From positions 1-34,509 of the forward strand of contig JALHMA010000016.1 in the NCBI GenBank assembly GCA_022844265.1: a DNA stretch of 34,509 nt, in the 5' to 3' direction. A model generated the notes under the pieces. It made no database searches, was not told the origin of the DNA, and saw only the letters and a list, made by a program, of their open reading frames with translations. This DNA is from Saprospiraceae bacterium (lineage in GTDB: Bacteria; Bacteroidota; Bacteroidia; Chitinophagales; Saprospiraceae). Shown piece after piece: positions 6,906 to 17,700 of the stretch; the first letter of the stretch is position 1, and each line of letters starts with the position of its first letter. Made by a program: the position numbers and the translations under genes.

Positions 6906-9900
6906 TTAACGGAAAATTTCAATAAAACCCTTCACAGTTGCTTCGTTCGGGCCTGGTTTGAAAATGAAGAAATACGTGCCGTCCGGCAGGTCTTTGCCAG
7001 GCTCGCCTTCGAAGGTGCCACGCCATGCGAGGCTCATATCGTTGGAATAAGGCGCCGCTTCGTATACTTTATCGCCCCATTGGTTGTATATCACCAGCGA
7101 ATTGCTCTCATAAAAACCGGAATCCAGACATGGAATTTCCAGCCAGTCATTGACCCCGTCGCCATTGGGTGTAAAAATATTGGGGACGAACGTACACTTC
7201 GCATCGCGTATCGTGATCGTCACAGTTGCCATGTCGCAAAGCAAGGGACAGGATTGTGAACAAACCTCATAGAAGAAGGATGCACTACCCGGTTCGGCGC
7301 CTGCCTGGTAAGAGAAATTGCCATTGCCCAGATTAGTCAGTCCATTCAGTGGGCTAACTTCGGTAATGATAAAATCGCCGGCAGGAGTCAATATGTCGTT
7401 GGTCAGTACATTAAAGGTGTCCAGCGTGGAAGGATCGAGCATAAAACCGGTATCGTCCACTGCATCTGGCTGTACCGCTATCTGAACCACAATGGTATCA
7501 CGCGGTGTGGTACATCCGTTGATGACAGCCTGTACAAAATAAGCGCCTGCATTACTGGTCGTCAGCGACGGGATCGTCACCGTATTGGAGCTGGCAGTGA
7601 ATCCCTGTGGTCCTGTCCAGGTATAAGTAGCGCCGGCAATCAGCGGTACGGACAACACAACCGTTTCTCCTGCACAGCCGGGATTGGGGTCTGCTGTCGG
7701 TTCGAGCGGCCGCAGCGGCAACACTTCAATAATGACCGAACACTGGGCACTCGAGCCGGATGCATCTGTTGCCTGGAAAGTCAGCGTATCACGCCCCACC
7801 TCAAAGATGGCGCCTGAAACCGGCCCTGCTATCTGCGAGACCAGCGGAACACCGCAGTCGTCGATAGCAGGCGGCAGATTGAACGTCAGTGCCGTTGCGA
7901 GACAGTCGTCGACCGGATCCGTTCCAGTGATAAAGTCTCCGGGATTTGCAAACAGGCCCCCGGCTGTATTGACCATCACCTCCCCGGTCGGACAGGTAAT
8001 CTGAGGAGGCACACCCGCCGTCACCGTCACCGTGAAGGTAGCCGTGGTTGAAAATCCATCGTTGTCAACTGCTGTGTATTGAACGGTCGTGACGCCAATG
8101 GGGAAGGTGTCGCCTGGCTGGAAGTTGGAGTACAAGGTATCCAGGTCGCAAAAACCTACTGCGATCGGTGGCGTCCAGGTCGCAACAGAGTCGCAACCTG
8201 CCAGGTCAATGGACATAGGTATTTGCTCAAACCGTTTGAACGGCCCGTTTACCGTTATGGTAAAAGTACAGGTATCGTAATTGTTGCTGAGATCGAAAGC
8301 CCTGATAACCAACGTGGTCGTACCTATAGAGAAGGTATCTCCCGGCTGAAAGGAGGATTCGAATTCAGGTACGGAGCAGTTGTCCGTAGCGGTTGGAAAT
8401 GTCCAGTCTACCTCTACACCGCAGGGGTTTTCTGTCGAAATAACGATATCCTCGGGACAGCTGGTAAACACTGGCGGCACCAGGTCGACCAATATTACAT
8501 TGAACGAACATTCCGTTGTATTGCCGGCCAAATCGGTTGCCGTGTATACCACAGTTGTTGTTCCGGCAGGAAATACGCCCGGTTCAAGTTCCGATTCTAT
8601 GATTGGGTCTCCACAGTTGTCTGTCGCTAAAGGAGGTATCCAACTGACCAGGGAATCGCATTTATTGGACGGCAGTTCGATGAGAATATCGTCGGGACAA
8701 CCTGTAATGGCAGGCGGTATGTTTTCAGATACGGTTACCTGGAAAGTACAGGTGCCGATATTGCCGACATTGTCAACAGCAGAATAAGTTATAATGGTCG
8801 TTCCAACCGGCAAAAAGCCGCCGGATTGATAATCTGCAAAAATATCTATGCCGTCAATATCGCAGTCGTCCGTAGCATTGGGTACGGGCCATGTCGGGAA
8901 CGCCCCGCAGGTGTCGAGTGCTGTATCGATCGTCAGGTCATCCGGGCATTTATCAAACACAGGCGCATTGTTGTCAATGACCGTAATGCTAAATGTACAG
9001 GAGCCGACATTGCCGGCATCATCTGCCGCAAGATAAATAAGGCTGTTGGTTCCGGTTTCCAGGGGAAGCACAGGCTCGAATCCAAACAATTCGGGCGTAT
9101 CATCGCAGTTGTCGGTGATAACGGGCAGATCAAAAAATACAGTAGCGATACACAGGCCGCTGTCAGGCGGTATAACCATATCTTCCGGACATATGATGAC
9201 CGGCGCCAGGGTATCGCGTATTTCTACAGTAAACAAGCAAGTTGAAACATTTCCGGAGACATCCGACGCTTCGTAGGTAACCGTAGTAATACCAACACTG
9301 AACAGTTCGCCCGGCTCAAAGTCGTTTGTCAAAAAGACTGCGCCTTGTTCGCATGTGTCGATTGCCGTGGGAGGAACCCAGAAAACAGCCAGCACACAGG
9401 AATCAGCGGTGGTATACGCTATAATATCTGTCGGACAGTCCACGATTTGCGGGGGCAAAAATTCAAAAACCGTCACAATCAAGGAGCAGGAAGCCGAGTT
9501 GCCCGCTGCATCGAAAGCGGTAAACGTTACCGTGGTAGCGCCTGCTGTAAATAAATCGGTGTCTTTGCTGGAAATAATAGACTCTACCGTACCGCAAGCA
9601 TCCGTTGCATCGGGAAGTGGAACAATGATGGTTTCACTACATGTCCCGATCTCGGCATCTACCTCAATATTATCAGGGCAAACCAGAACAGGAGGAGATT
9701 GGTCTTCAATGGAAAAATAGCCGCTGGTAATATTAAACGGTACGGAGTTGAAAGCCGTATTCACCGCATCGAAGGGTGGAATAAAGGCAATTTCAGTGGT
9801 TGCGTTTGTATTGAGTACGGTATAGTAAACAGTAAACAAAATACCGTCGTCGGGGATCGTAGGCCAAAATGGAAAAACAGGATTGCCCGACAAAAAGCGC

Positions 9901-11615
9901 AACAGACCGGAAGTAGTGCCCAAATAATTCAGGAAGTCGGCAGCATCCAGGTTAAGCCCGGGATAACCGTTGCCGACGGAGTCGAATTGCAGCACAGTCG
10001 GATCCCAGCCCAGTGAAAACTGGAGGCCGATAAGGTCGCTAAAATCCTGAACACGCACGTTGAATGCCACCGTGCCGCCGCTCTGGCAATCTGCAGCGAT
10101 GGAATCTACACTTAGGCCCAGGCCTGCGCTCGAATTCACCAATACATTGAAAGAACAGGTGGCTGTGTTGTCCGATGCATCTGTAGCGGTATAGGTTACC
10201 GTGCTAAGTCCAATATTGTAATTTCCATCCGCGTTCCCGGCGCCTTGTCCGGTTGTAGCGCCGGTGATGGCATAACCCAGCGTCACAGCGCTACAGTTAT
10301 CAGCAAAAACGGGCGCCAGGTTGCTCACAGGCGCAGAAGTATTGCCTACCGCAGCCATTGTGGTGGCATTTGGCGGACAAGAGATCGTTGGCGGTTCAAG
10401 GTCGGCAAAATTTACCTGGCCATCCACATAGGAGGCTGCCGTTTCTTCCGGGGGAGAAACAGCGCTGGTGTACGCTTCCCGGACAGACGGGAAGTCGCCG
10501 AATTGTATCAGGGAATTGTTATTGTTGCCTCCGATGACATTAAACGTGATGCTGAACAATACAGCGCCATTCGGAATCGTAGTGCCTGTAAGAGAATTTG
10601 TGGTCCAACTGAAAGCCAGAAATCCTGCATTCACAGATGTGGTGCCGAAATTGGTCGGCGACAATTGCAGCGCCGGGTTAAGGTTGCCAAAAGTTCCATA
10701 TTGCAGGACAACAGGGTCCCAGCCCAGCGAAAACTGAAGGGAACCCAGGGAATCAAAATTCAGGGCTGTGATATTCAGCGTATACGTTTGCCCGCAATCA
10801 GCCGCCCCGCTTTCTGCAATAACCGTCAGGATGTCACTCGTATTCGACACTTCCAGGGTTACATTAAAAGAACAGGTAGCGGTATTCATGCCCACATCTG
10901 TAGCGCGGTATACCACCGTAGTGGTGCCAAAGTTAAAAATGTTACCGCTGGCATCCGGGTCATTGGGCGCATTGGCCACGGTCGCTCCGGAGGAAGACCA
11001 GCCTACGGTTGGCAAACTGCAATTGTCGATGGCTGAAAGCGGCCCAATATCATTGACCGCTGAAGGTGTACTGACAGCCACCGTCAAATTATCAGGACAA
11101 ACAATGGTAGGAGGCGTCGTATCAATTGGTCTGACACCACCATTCATGGTTTCCACCATCAATTCATTGCCATTGGCATCCGCAATTTCAATCACCACAG
11201 GCGTACTGATAATTTGTACCGGCGAAAACGGGCCGCCAATGCGGCGAAAAGCCAGCGAAAACAGCGTTGTATCGTTTGGTACCGATAAACCGCCGAACCG
11301 GGTCCAGTTAAACGTGATACGCCCTGTCGCCAGGTAAGTAGTAGAGTCGAAGCCGATATTTACGGCGCCTTGTGTGAATAAAATGTTGAGTGGTGTGGTA
11401 TAGGCATAATCCAGATCGGCAGGATTCCAGGAAACAGTAAACTGCATGGAACCCACATTGGTGAAGTTGCGCACCCGCACCGGGATCAGGAATGTGTCAG
11501 ATGACTTACAGTCGATGGAGACTGAGTCGGTTTTCAGGATGACTGTCTGCGCGGACATTTGACTTGTAAAAGCAAACGACGCAAACAGCATCAGGATTAG
11601 AAAAATATTTCTCAT
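6906..11615 (-). CDS. Surface adhesin: three cohesin-like domains, HYR repeats, type B T9SS sorting domain
   Basis: This is a secreted, surface-bound protein of about 1569 aa (ORF numbering below starts five residues earlier). The start MRNIFLILMLFASFAF gives a normal signal peptide ending at MSAQ, and is preferred over the upstream ATG at 11630. Cohesin-like domains lie at about 30-165, 265-410 and 503-643, each with a segment like SMQFTVSWNP or LQFSLGWDP and a later LFS-x-F strand. About ten HYR modules of ~80 aa alternate with and follow them (from 170, 411, 645, 725, 808, 888, 971, 1051, 1129 and 1206), with PPxxxCP, DNC and TTVxYxAxDxxGN motifs; the ninth lacks CP. An Ig-like domain (~1306-1390) and a further beta domain follow. 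The last ~95 residues form the gliding-motility-associated type B sorting domain (PNIFTPNGDGVNDWLEIP ... VIYNQWGDKVYE). The porP/sprF-like gene is directly downstream. Confidence 0.93.
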   Translation of the reverse strand: MRNIFLILMLFASFAFTSQMSAQTVILKTDSVSIDCKSSDTFLIPVRVRNFTNVGSMQFTVSWNPADLDYAYTTPLNILFTQGAVNIGFDSTTYLATGRITFNWTRFGGLSVPNDTTLFSLAFRRIGGPFSPVQIISTPVVIEIADANGNELMVETMNGGVRPIDTTPPTIVCPDNLTVAVSTPSAVNDIGPLSAIDNCSLPTVGWSSSGATVANAPNDPDASGNIFNFGTTTVVYRATDVGMNTATCSFNVTLEVSNTSDILTVIAESGAADCGQTYTLNITALNFDSLGSLQFSLGWDPVVLQYGTFGNLNPALQLSPTNFGTTSVNAGFLAFSWTTNSLTGTTIPNGAVLFSITFNVIGGNNNNSLIQFGDFPSVREAYTSAVSPPEETAASYVDGQVNFADLEPPTISCPPNATTMAAVGNTSAPVSNLAPVFADNCSAVTLGYAITGATTGQGAGNADGNYNIGLSTVTYTATDASDNTATCSFNVLVNSSAGLGLSVDSIAADCQSGGTVAFNVRVQDFSDLIGLQFSLGWDPTVLQFDSVGNGYPGLNLDAADFLNYLGTTSGLLRFLSGNPVFPFWPTIPDDGILFTVYYTVLNTNATTEIAFIPPFDAVNTAFNSVPFNITSGYFSIEDQSPPVLVCPDNIEVDAEIGTCSETIIVPLPDATDACGTVESIISSKDTDLFTAGATTVTFTAFDAAGNSASCSLIVTVFEFLPPQIVDCPTDIIAYTTADSCVLAVFWVPPTAIDTCEQGAVFLTNDFEPGELFSVGITTVTYEASDVSGNVSTCLFTVEIRDTLAPVIICPEDMVIPPDSGLCIATVFFDLPVITDNCDDTPELFGFEPVLPLETGTNSLIYLAADDAGNVGSCTFSITVIDNNAPVFDKCPDDLTIDTALDTCGAFPTWPVPNATDDCDIDGIDIFADYQSGGFLPVGTTIITYSAVDNVGNIGTCTFQVTVSENIPPAITGCPDDILIELPSNKCDSLVSWIPPLATDNCGDPIIESELEPGVFPAGTTTVVYTATDLAGNTTECSFNVILVDLVPPVFTSCPEDIVISTENPCGVEVDWTFPTATDNCSVPEFESSFQPGDTFSIGTTTLVIRAFDLSNNYDTCTFTITVNGPFKRFEQIPMSIDLAGCDSVATWTPPIAVGFCDLDTLYSNFQPGDTFPIGVTTVQYTAVDNDGFSTTATFTVTVTAGVPPQITCPTGEVMVNTAGGLFANPGDFITGTDPVDDCLATALTFNLPPAIDDCGVPLVSQIAGPVSGAIFEVGRDTLTFQATDASGSSAQCSVIIEVLPLRPLEPTADPNPGCAGETVVLSVPLIAGATYTWTGPQGFTASSNTVTIPSLTTSNAGAYFVQAVINGCTTPRDTIVVQIAVQPDAVDDTGFMLDPSTLDTFNVLTNDILTPAGDFIITEVSPLNGLTNLGNGNFSYQAGAEPGSASFFYEVCSQSCPLLCDMATVTITIRDAKCTFVPNIFTPNGDGVNDWLEIPCLDSGFYESNSLVIYNQWGDKVYEAAPYSNDMSLAWRGTFEGEPGKDLPDGTYFFIFKPGPNEATVKGFIEIFR

Positions 11616-11699
11616 GGTTTTAAAAATCATGCAATTAGAGAAAAATGATTGTGCCTACCTCTTGTCTCCTATTTGTCGACCGGTTAAGTACCGCAGCTG

Positions 11700-11738
11700 T
11701 CTGGAAGGGTTAAAAGTAATCGTTTAACCCATTCCAGA
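11700..11738. repeat. Hairpin between the two adhesin genes
   Basis: TCTGGAAGGGTTAAA (11700-11714) pairs with TTTAACCCATTCCAGA (11723-11738) with one bulge and an eight-base loop. A smaller hairpin CGGT-TAAGT-ACCG follows on the minus strand. There is no T-run, so termination between the two adhesin genes would be partial at most. Confidence 0.6.
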
Positions 11739-11761
11739 CTGCCACAGTTCAGAGGTTTATC

Positions 11762-14700
11762 CTACTTTATCAGAATCATTTTCTTACGATCGCTGTGTGT
11801 GGGTGTTTCAAGTTCATAGTAATACACGCCGGGTGCACCGAGTTCTGATTCGCGGAACTGGAATTCGTTGTAACCTTTTTCAAAGTTGCCGACAACCGTA
11901 CGAACCAACTGACCAGATGCATTGAACACCCGTAACGCTCCCCGGCTGCTTTCCGGCAGGCGGAATCCGATGGTGGTCGTGGCATTGAACGGGTTAGGCT
12001 GGTTCTGATACAGCGTGAAGGAGGCCTGGTCATCCGTTGTGCTGCGTTCTGTGAACTCGAAATCAATTTTCATCAATTCGCCGTCAAAGTTGTATGCTTC
12101 AGCCACGGTCAGTGCGGAACTTGGTCGCAGTATTTCTGCAATTGTACCGTTGCGCAGGGCGCGGAAACGCAAGGTGAACAACACCTCGTCGTCCGCGATG
12201 GTCATTGATTCGCGGCTTACCCACAGGGTTGTCAGGTGACCGTCTGACAGGTAGTTTGTACCAAAATTGTCGTCTGTCAGTGGCAAAACACCGGGTGTAA
12301 TATCTTCGAGTGCAAATACATTCGGATCAAAATCGATCGTCATCTGGTAGGCTAAGCGCTGGTTGAAATCGCTTGCTTTGAATGGGACTGTCACGATCTC
12401 GCCGGCTTTGAATGCGCTGTCGTCGAGGCGGAAACGGAATGATTTACCACCAAAACGCTCTTCTGACTGGTCATTGGTCAACATCGGCGTGATATTGCCG
12501 TTCACGTCGCCCATTCTAACCGCCACAAAATCATCGTCGAGGAAGTCCATATCTGCCGGGTTGTGTACAATACTTTGTGGTACTGGCGCGCTCAGCGGAT
12601 TAGGGCTTGGGAAAACGTATGATTTTGGAACAAATTTCCAGTCAGGCGAACCCAGGATATGCATATCTGTGGCCAACACAACACGCTGAATGCGCAGGTA
12701 GTCATTGAGCGAGATATTGGCGTCGCCGTTTACGTCGGCTGCAACCCACTGGTATGGAGACAACAACTGTGTTCCAAAAATGTGATTGACAATAAACAAC
12801 AGGTCGGCGGAAGAAATACCGGCAGAACCCGCAGTTGCTTTGCTAGCCGCAATAGTAACATCCGAATTGTTCGGAATTTCACTAAAGAGGTAGGTGCCTG
12901 GAACGCCGGTGGTCTGGGTATCACTGACATCCCCTGAAAGCGTAACCACTACGCCGGGAACCGGTTGTGTGGGCAATCTCCATGTCTGAATGTCGCCGCC
13001 AATTTCGATCGCATCAGCAGTACAGTTGATGGTAGCCGAACCGTTTGTTGCATCGATTGGAACAACAACCGGAATGCCGAGGCTATCCTGGTTAAATTCA
13101 ATGCCAACCGGGACGCCGACAACCGTAACAGGAGCAGCAGAACCTACTGCTGCGCTATTGCTGAGCAGTATTTGAACATCGAACAACTTGGTTCCGTCTG
13201 TGAAAATCTGCGGAGCGCCATTGCCCGTCCATACTACGCCTAAGTTATTGAGTGGCAATACATTTGCAATAAATCCGGTCAACTCGGGGTTGACGTTCGT
13301 CACGCCTGTGATGGTACCGACGGTACCGTCGCCGGCATTCAGGGTAAATGCGAAAGAATGCACTTCAAAGAAATTTTCCACCGTAACAGGCACCAGGGCC
13401 ACACCATTCTGGCAACCCGTGTCATCGCCGACAATCAACTGGATTTTTGCGCCTTCATCCACCACTGCGGTGTCTGACTGTATGCAACCGTTGTCTTCGT
13501 CAATCACCGTGATGATGTATATACCTGCCATCAAATTATCCAGTGCGGTAGTCGTATCGCCAGTGCTCCAGGCGTAGGAGAAGTTGCCCGAACCGCCGCT
13601 TGCAGTTGCAAGTGCAGTGCCGTCATCCGATCCGAAGTAGGATTCCGGAGTGGCAGTCGTAGTCAGCGAGAAACCTGCGCTGGCGCCGAGGGTTACTTCC
13701 ACGTCTACGGTGCAGGAGTTGATATTGCCGGAGTTATCCACCACGAACAATGTCAGCGGGTTAATACCCAGTTCACTGCAAACAAAAGTTGTCTGCGAAA
13801 GGTACATCGTATCGATCTCGCAGTTGTCGGTCGTGCCGGCAAGTACAACATCCTGTGGCAGGATAGTTGCCGAGCCGTTGGAACCGAGCGAAATGATGAT
13901 GTCATTGTTACAAACGACGGTCGGAATGCTGTTGTCAATAATCTGGAGCAAAATGGAGTCTTGCCCTGCATTACCGCATGCATCCGTGGCTGTAAAGTGA
14001 ATTGTATATTCACCCACACCGTAATTGCCCGCGATACTCAGTTCGCCATCACCTTCAGGTGCGTCATTCGTGACCGTTATGGCCGAATCCGGCTGACAGT
14101 CGCTGAGGTATTGCAGCACATTAAATTCATTGAGACCGATATTGGCAGAACAGGAGTCGTTCGGCGGATAGTTGGCAGTGAAAATTTTCACCGTATCCGG
14201 CATGCCGAGGAATTGCGGCGCCTGTTCGTCAAGAATCGTAATCGTACGGGTATGTGTAGTCGTATTTCCACAGTCATCGACAGCAGTACGGGTGCGTACA
14301 ATGGTGAAATTGTAAGCGCCGCAAGGGCCGACCGCAACACTGATCGTATCCTGCGTCAACAATACTTCTACGCTGTCGGAGCAATTGTCTGTGGCAGTTA
14401 CCAGCAAGGGTGATGGTACCAAGGAGAAGCAATTGATCGTATCATTCGGGGCCGTTGAAGACAGAATAGGTGCGATCGTGTCCTGAATATTCAATTTCTG
14501 AATACAAACGGCCACATTGCCGGTAAGGTCACGCGCCTGCCAGTAGCGGTTGAGCACCGTACAGGTAGCGCCCGTTCCTGCCGTCAGTGTGTCGGAGAAC
14601 GTAATCATAACGGTGCCCTGACAGTTGTCCGTAGCCGTTGCTGTTCCGTTTGTTGCCGGCGCAGTTGAATCCGTACACTGGATAGTTTTGTTGGCCGGGC

Positions 14701-17700
14701 ATACGACCATTGGCGCAACATTATCCTGTACTACAATGTAAGTCTGGCAGGATGATTCATTGCCGGCCAGGTCTTTTACAAACAGTTTGACCGGGTGCTG
14801 CGTCAGAGCATCTGCATCAGCGCAGTTAAACAGGATACTGGTTGTAATCGGACCTAGTGGTTCGAGGCGTTGTATTTTCAGGTCCAGCGAATCCAGGCTG
14901 GTACAGTTGTCCGAACTGGCGGCATTGATTTGAGCCGTCGTTACTAATACCGTACCGGATGCCTGCAAAGAGACGCTGACGCCGTTGATACAGGCTGCAA
15001 TCGGGTTGGTGCCGTCTTTCACCACAATGACGATTTTGTGCGAACTTTTGTTTCCGCAGGCGTCTGTTGCAAAGAAGGTCGTGGTAAACGTACCCAGACC
15101 GAATGTTTCCGAGGTGTCCGTTTTGGAATAAAACGCTTCGAGATTCGCTATCGTGAGGTCAACGCCGTCGGAACAATCTGAAACATAATTCAGGATATTA
15201 ATATCCACTTTCGCGGTACAATCCGTATTATTGGTAGCCGTAAATGCATTAATCGTATCCGGCGCACCCACAAATATCGGCGCTTCAATGTCCTGCACCG
15301 TAATTTTTTGTGTTCCGGTGGAAACGTTACCGGCTGCGTCCACTGCTGTCCAGGTGCGGGTGATCATGTAATTGTATTGGCCGCAACCTACCGTATCCTG
15401 TGTAGAGGTTTGTACAAAAGTCACGATTGCATTGCTACAGGCGTCAGTTGCCGTCAGTGTAGGGGATGTCGGGATGGCATCCTGACAGTTGATGGTATCG
15501 TTGGCTGGAATATTCTGCAGCATCGGCGCCACTACGTCTTTTACTTTGATGGTTGCAATGCAAGGTAAAGAGGTGTTACCATTGATGTCAACTGCAACAA
15601 AATTGACCACATTATTGCCCAACTGAGTACAGCTGAAACTCAGCGAATCGACATACGTCGTGGCGCCGGTTCTGAATTTGAAAGTAATGGGGCCGCAATC
15701 ATTCTGGTCAAAACTGCCGTTGTCCAATTGACTGGCCGCAATGGTGAAGGTACCTCCTGCGCTCAGGTTTACAGAATCCGATTTGCAGATGGCAACCGGC
15801 GGGAAAATATCCGCCAGAACGGTAATATTCTGTGGTTGAGTGCTGATATTGCCATTTCCGTCATTGTAAACCCAGGTAATGACATAGTTGCCCAGCATCA
15901 AATTGTATGAAGGCGGATCAGTGTTCAGGAACTCACCAACCTGTGCGGAAGGCGTTCCGTAAATTGTATCAGCCAGTGGGTTGCAGGGGTCGAATGCCAG
16001 CGGAGCAAATATGATGAACATACCGCAGGAATCCACAATAGCCGGCAGGGTAACGAGCGCCGGGATCGGATCGTCGCCATCCTGCAATGTCAATTTGAAG
16101 AAACAGGTACTGGTATTGTAGCCATCCGTTCCGGTGATGAAAATGGTGTCATTGTCGCCGGTTAAAGGCGCCGGACCAAAGAAACTGCCTAATGTTGTAT
16201 TTGGCAGCGGATTCTGAGTCAGTACCACATTGCCGGAACAGTTATCCGTGATCTGAACCAGGTTCGTATAGTTCGGAATTTGCGCTTCAGGACAAGTGGA
16301 ACTGAGCAACTGGTTAGCAGGGCAGTTCAGTATAGGCGCCTGCGTATCTTCTACTTCCACGGTGAATTCACAAACAGAAGAGTTGGATGGAACAGCATTA
16401 TCACGCGCCGTATACCGCACCGTGGTAACGCCTACCGGGAACTGCGCCGTCGGGAAAATCTGGAACGGGAAGTTGGCATTGTAATTAAACGGATTCGTCA
16501 GGTTGATGGTCGTTTGAACCGAGTTCGACGTGCTGCCGGCAGCATTCAGAATTTGCTCCTGGATGGTAAATGGCAGGCAATCGTCCACATTGCTCAGCGC
16601 AGCCCAGGGGCGTTGCCAGGTAAAGATATTGGAACAAGCGCCGGGGGTATTTGGAATGACATAGTGTGCGCCGCAAATCGTATCGAAAGGCGGATCAAAA
16701 ACAAATATCGGTCCCTGCGTATCTTTTATGATAACGGAAACCGTGTGCGTGGCGCTATTGCCGCAGGCATCGGAAGCAACCATCGTAACGATGCTGGTGC
16801 CAATCGGGAAATAAGCCGTAATCGGCGTATTCAAGGGCAGTGGCGACGGAACGAGCTCATCCGTATAACCGAAAGAAGGTGTCGGGTAGTCAATTGTAAC
16901 GTTAACGGTTACATCGCCGCAGGCATCTGTAATAACGCCAGGAGAAGTAAGTTCAAAAGTGACCGGCCCGTCGCAGAAAGTCGGATCGTCCGTTGCACTG
17001 GTAATGGTGGTGGGCAGGTTCCATACAGGCGCTGTATTGTCTTCAATAACAATAATTTGTACGGCAGTACCGGTGTTGCCCGATGCGTCGGTAGCCACCC
17101 ATTTGCGCTGGATGGTAAATTCGTCGGCACAACCGCCCGGCGTGATGATGTCATCGCCCGTGCTGTATGTGATAGAAACGACCGAACAGTTGTCCGTTGC
17201 CGTAGCAGTGCCGCCGGAAGTAGCCGGATTATTCGGATTGAATGTAGCGCAATCGACCACAACATTTGCCGGAGGCGTCACCACCGGATTGGTCATGTCC
17301 TTGATCATTACGATCAGGTTGCATTCGTCTGTATTGCCACCGGCATCCGTTACTTCCAGGGTAACCAGGAAGGAGCCGGTCTGGCTGCAATTAAACAAGT
17401 GTGCTGTTTCATAAGGCCCTGCACCTACTTTAAGTCTGTATCCTGTAACACCGCAATTGTCGGTGCTGCCATTGTTCAGGGTAGCAGCCGCCAGGTTAAA
17501 CTGGCCGCTTGCATTCAACACATAAGTCTGGTTGCCGATACATATGGCATCCGGGTCAATATCGTCGATGACCGTAACCCTTGCCTGGCAGGTATCCTGG
17601 TTGCCTTGACCGTCGCGGAGGTCAAGCACTACTGTATTTAGGCCGAGATCGCTGCAATCGAAGTTGTATTCCGTCAGCAGACTGCCTGTGCCATATTCGT

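Noticed and set aside
16280-17641. 453-aa plus-strand ORF opposite the giant adhesin, and similar ORFs at 10245 and 18059
   Set aside because: They are antisense shadows of a repetitive HYR-coding region; Arg/Gly/Cys-rich composition without any domain.
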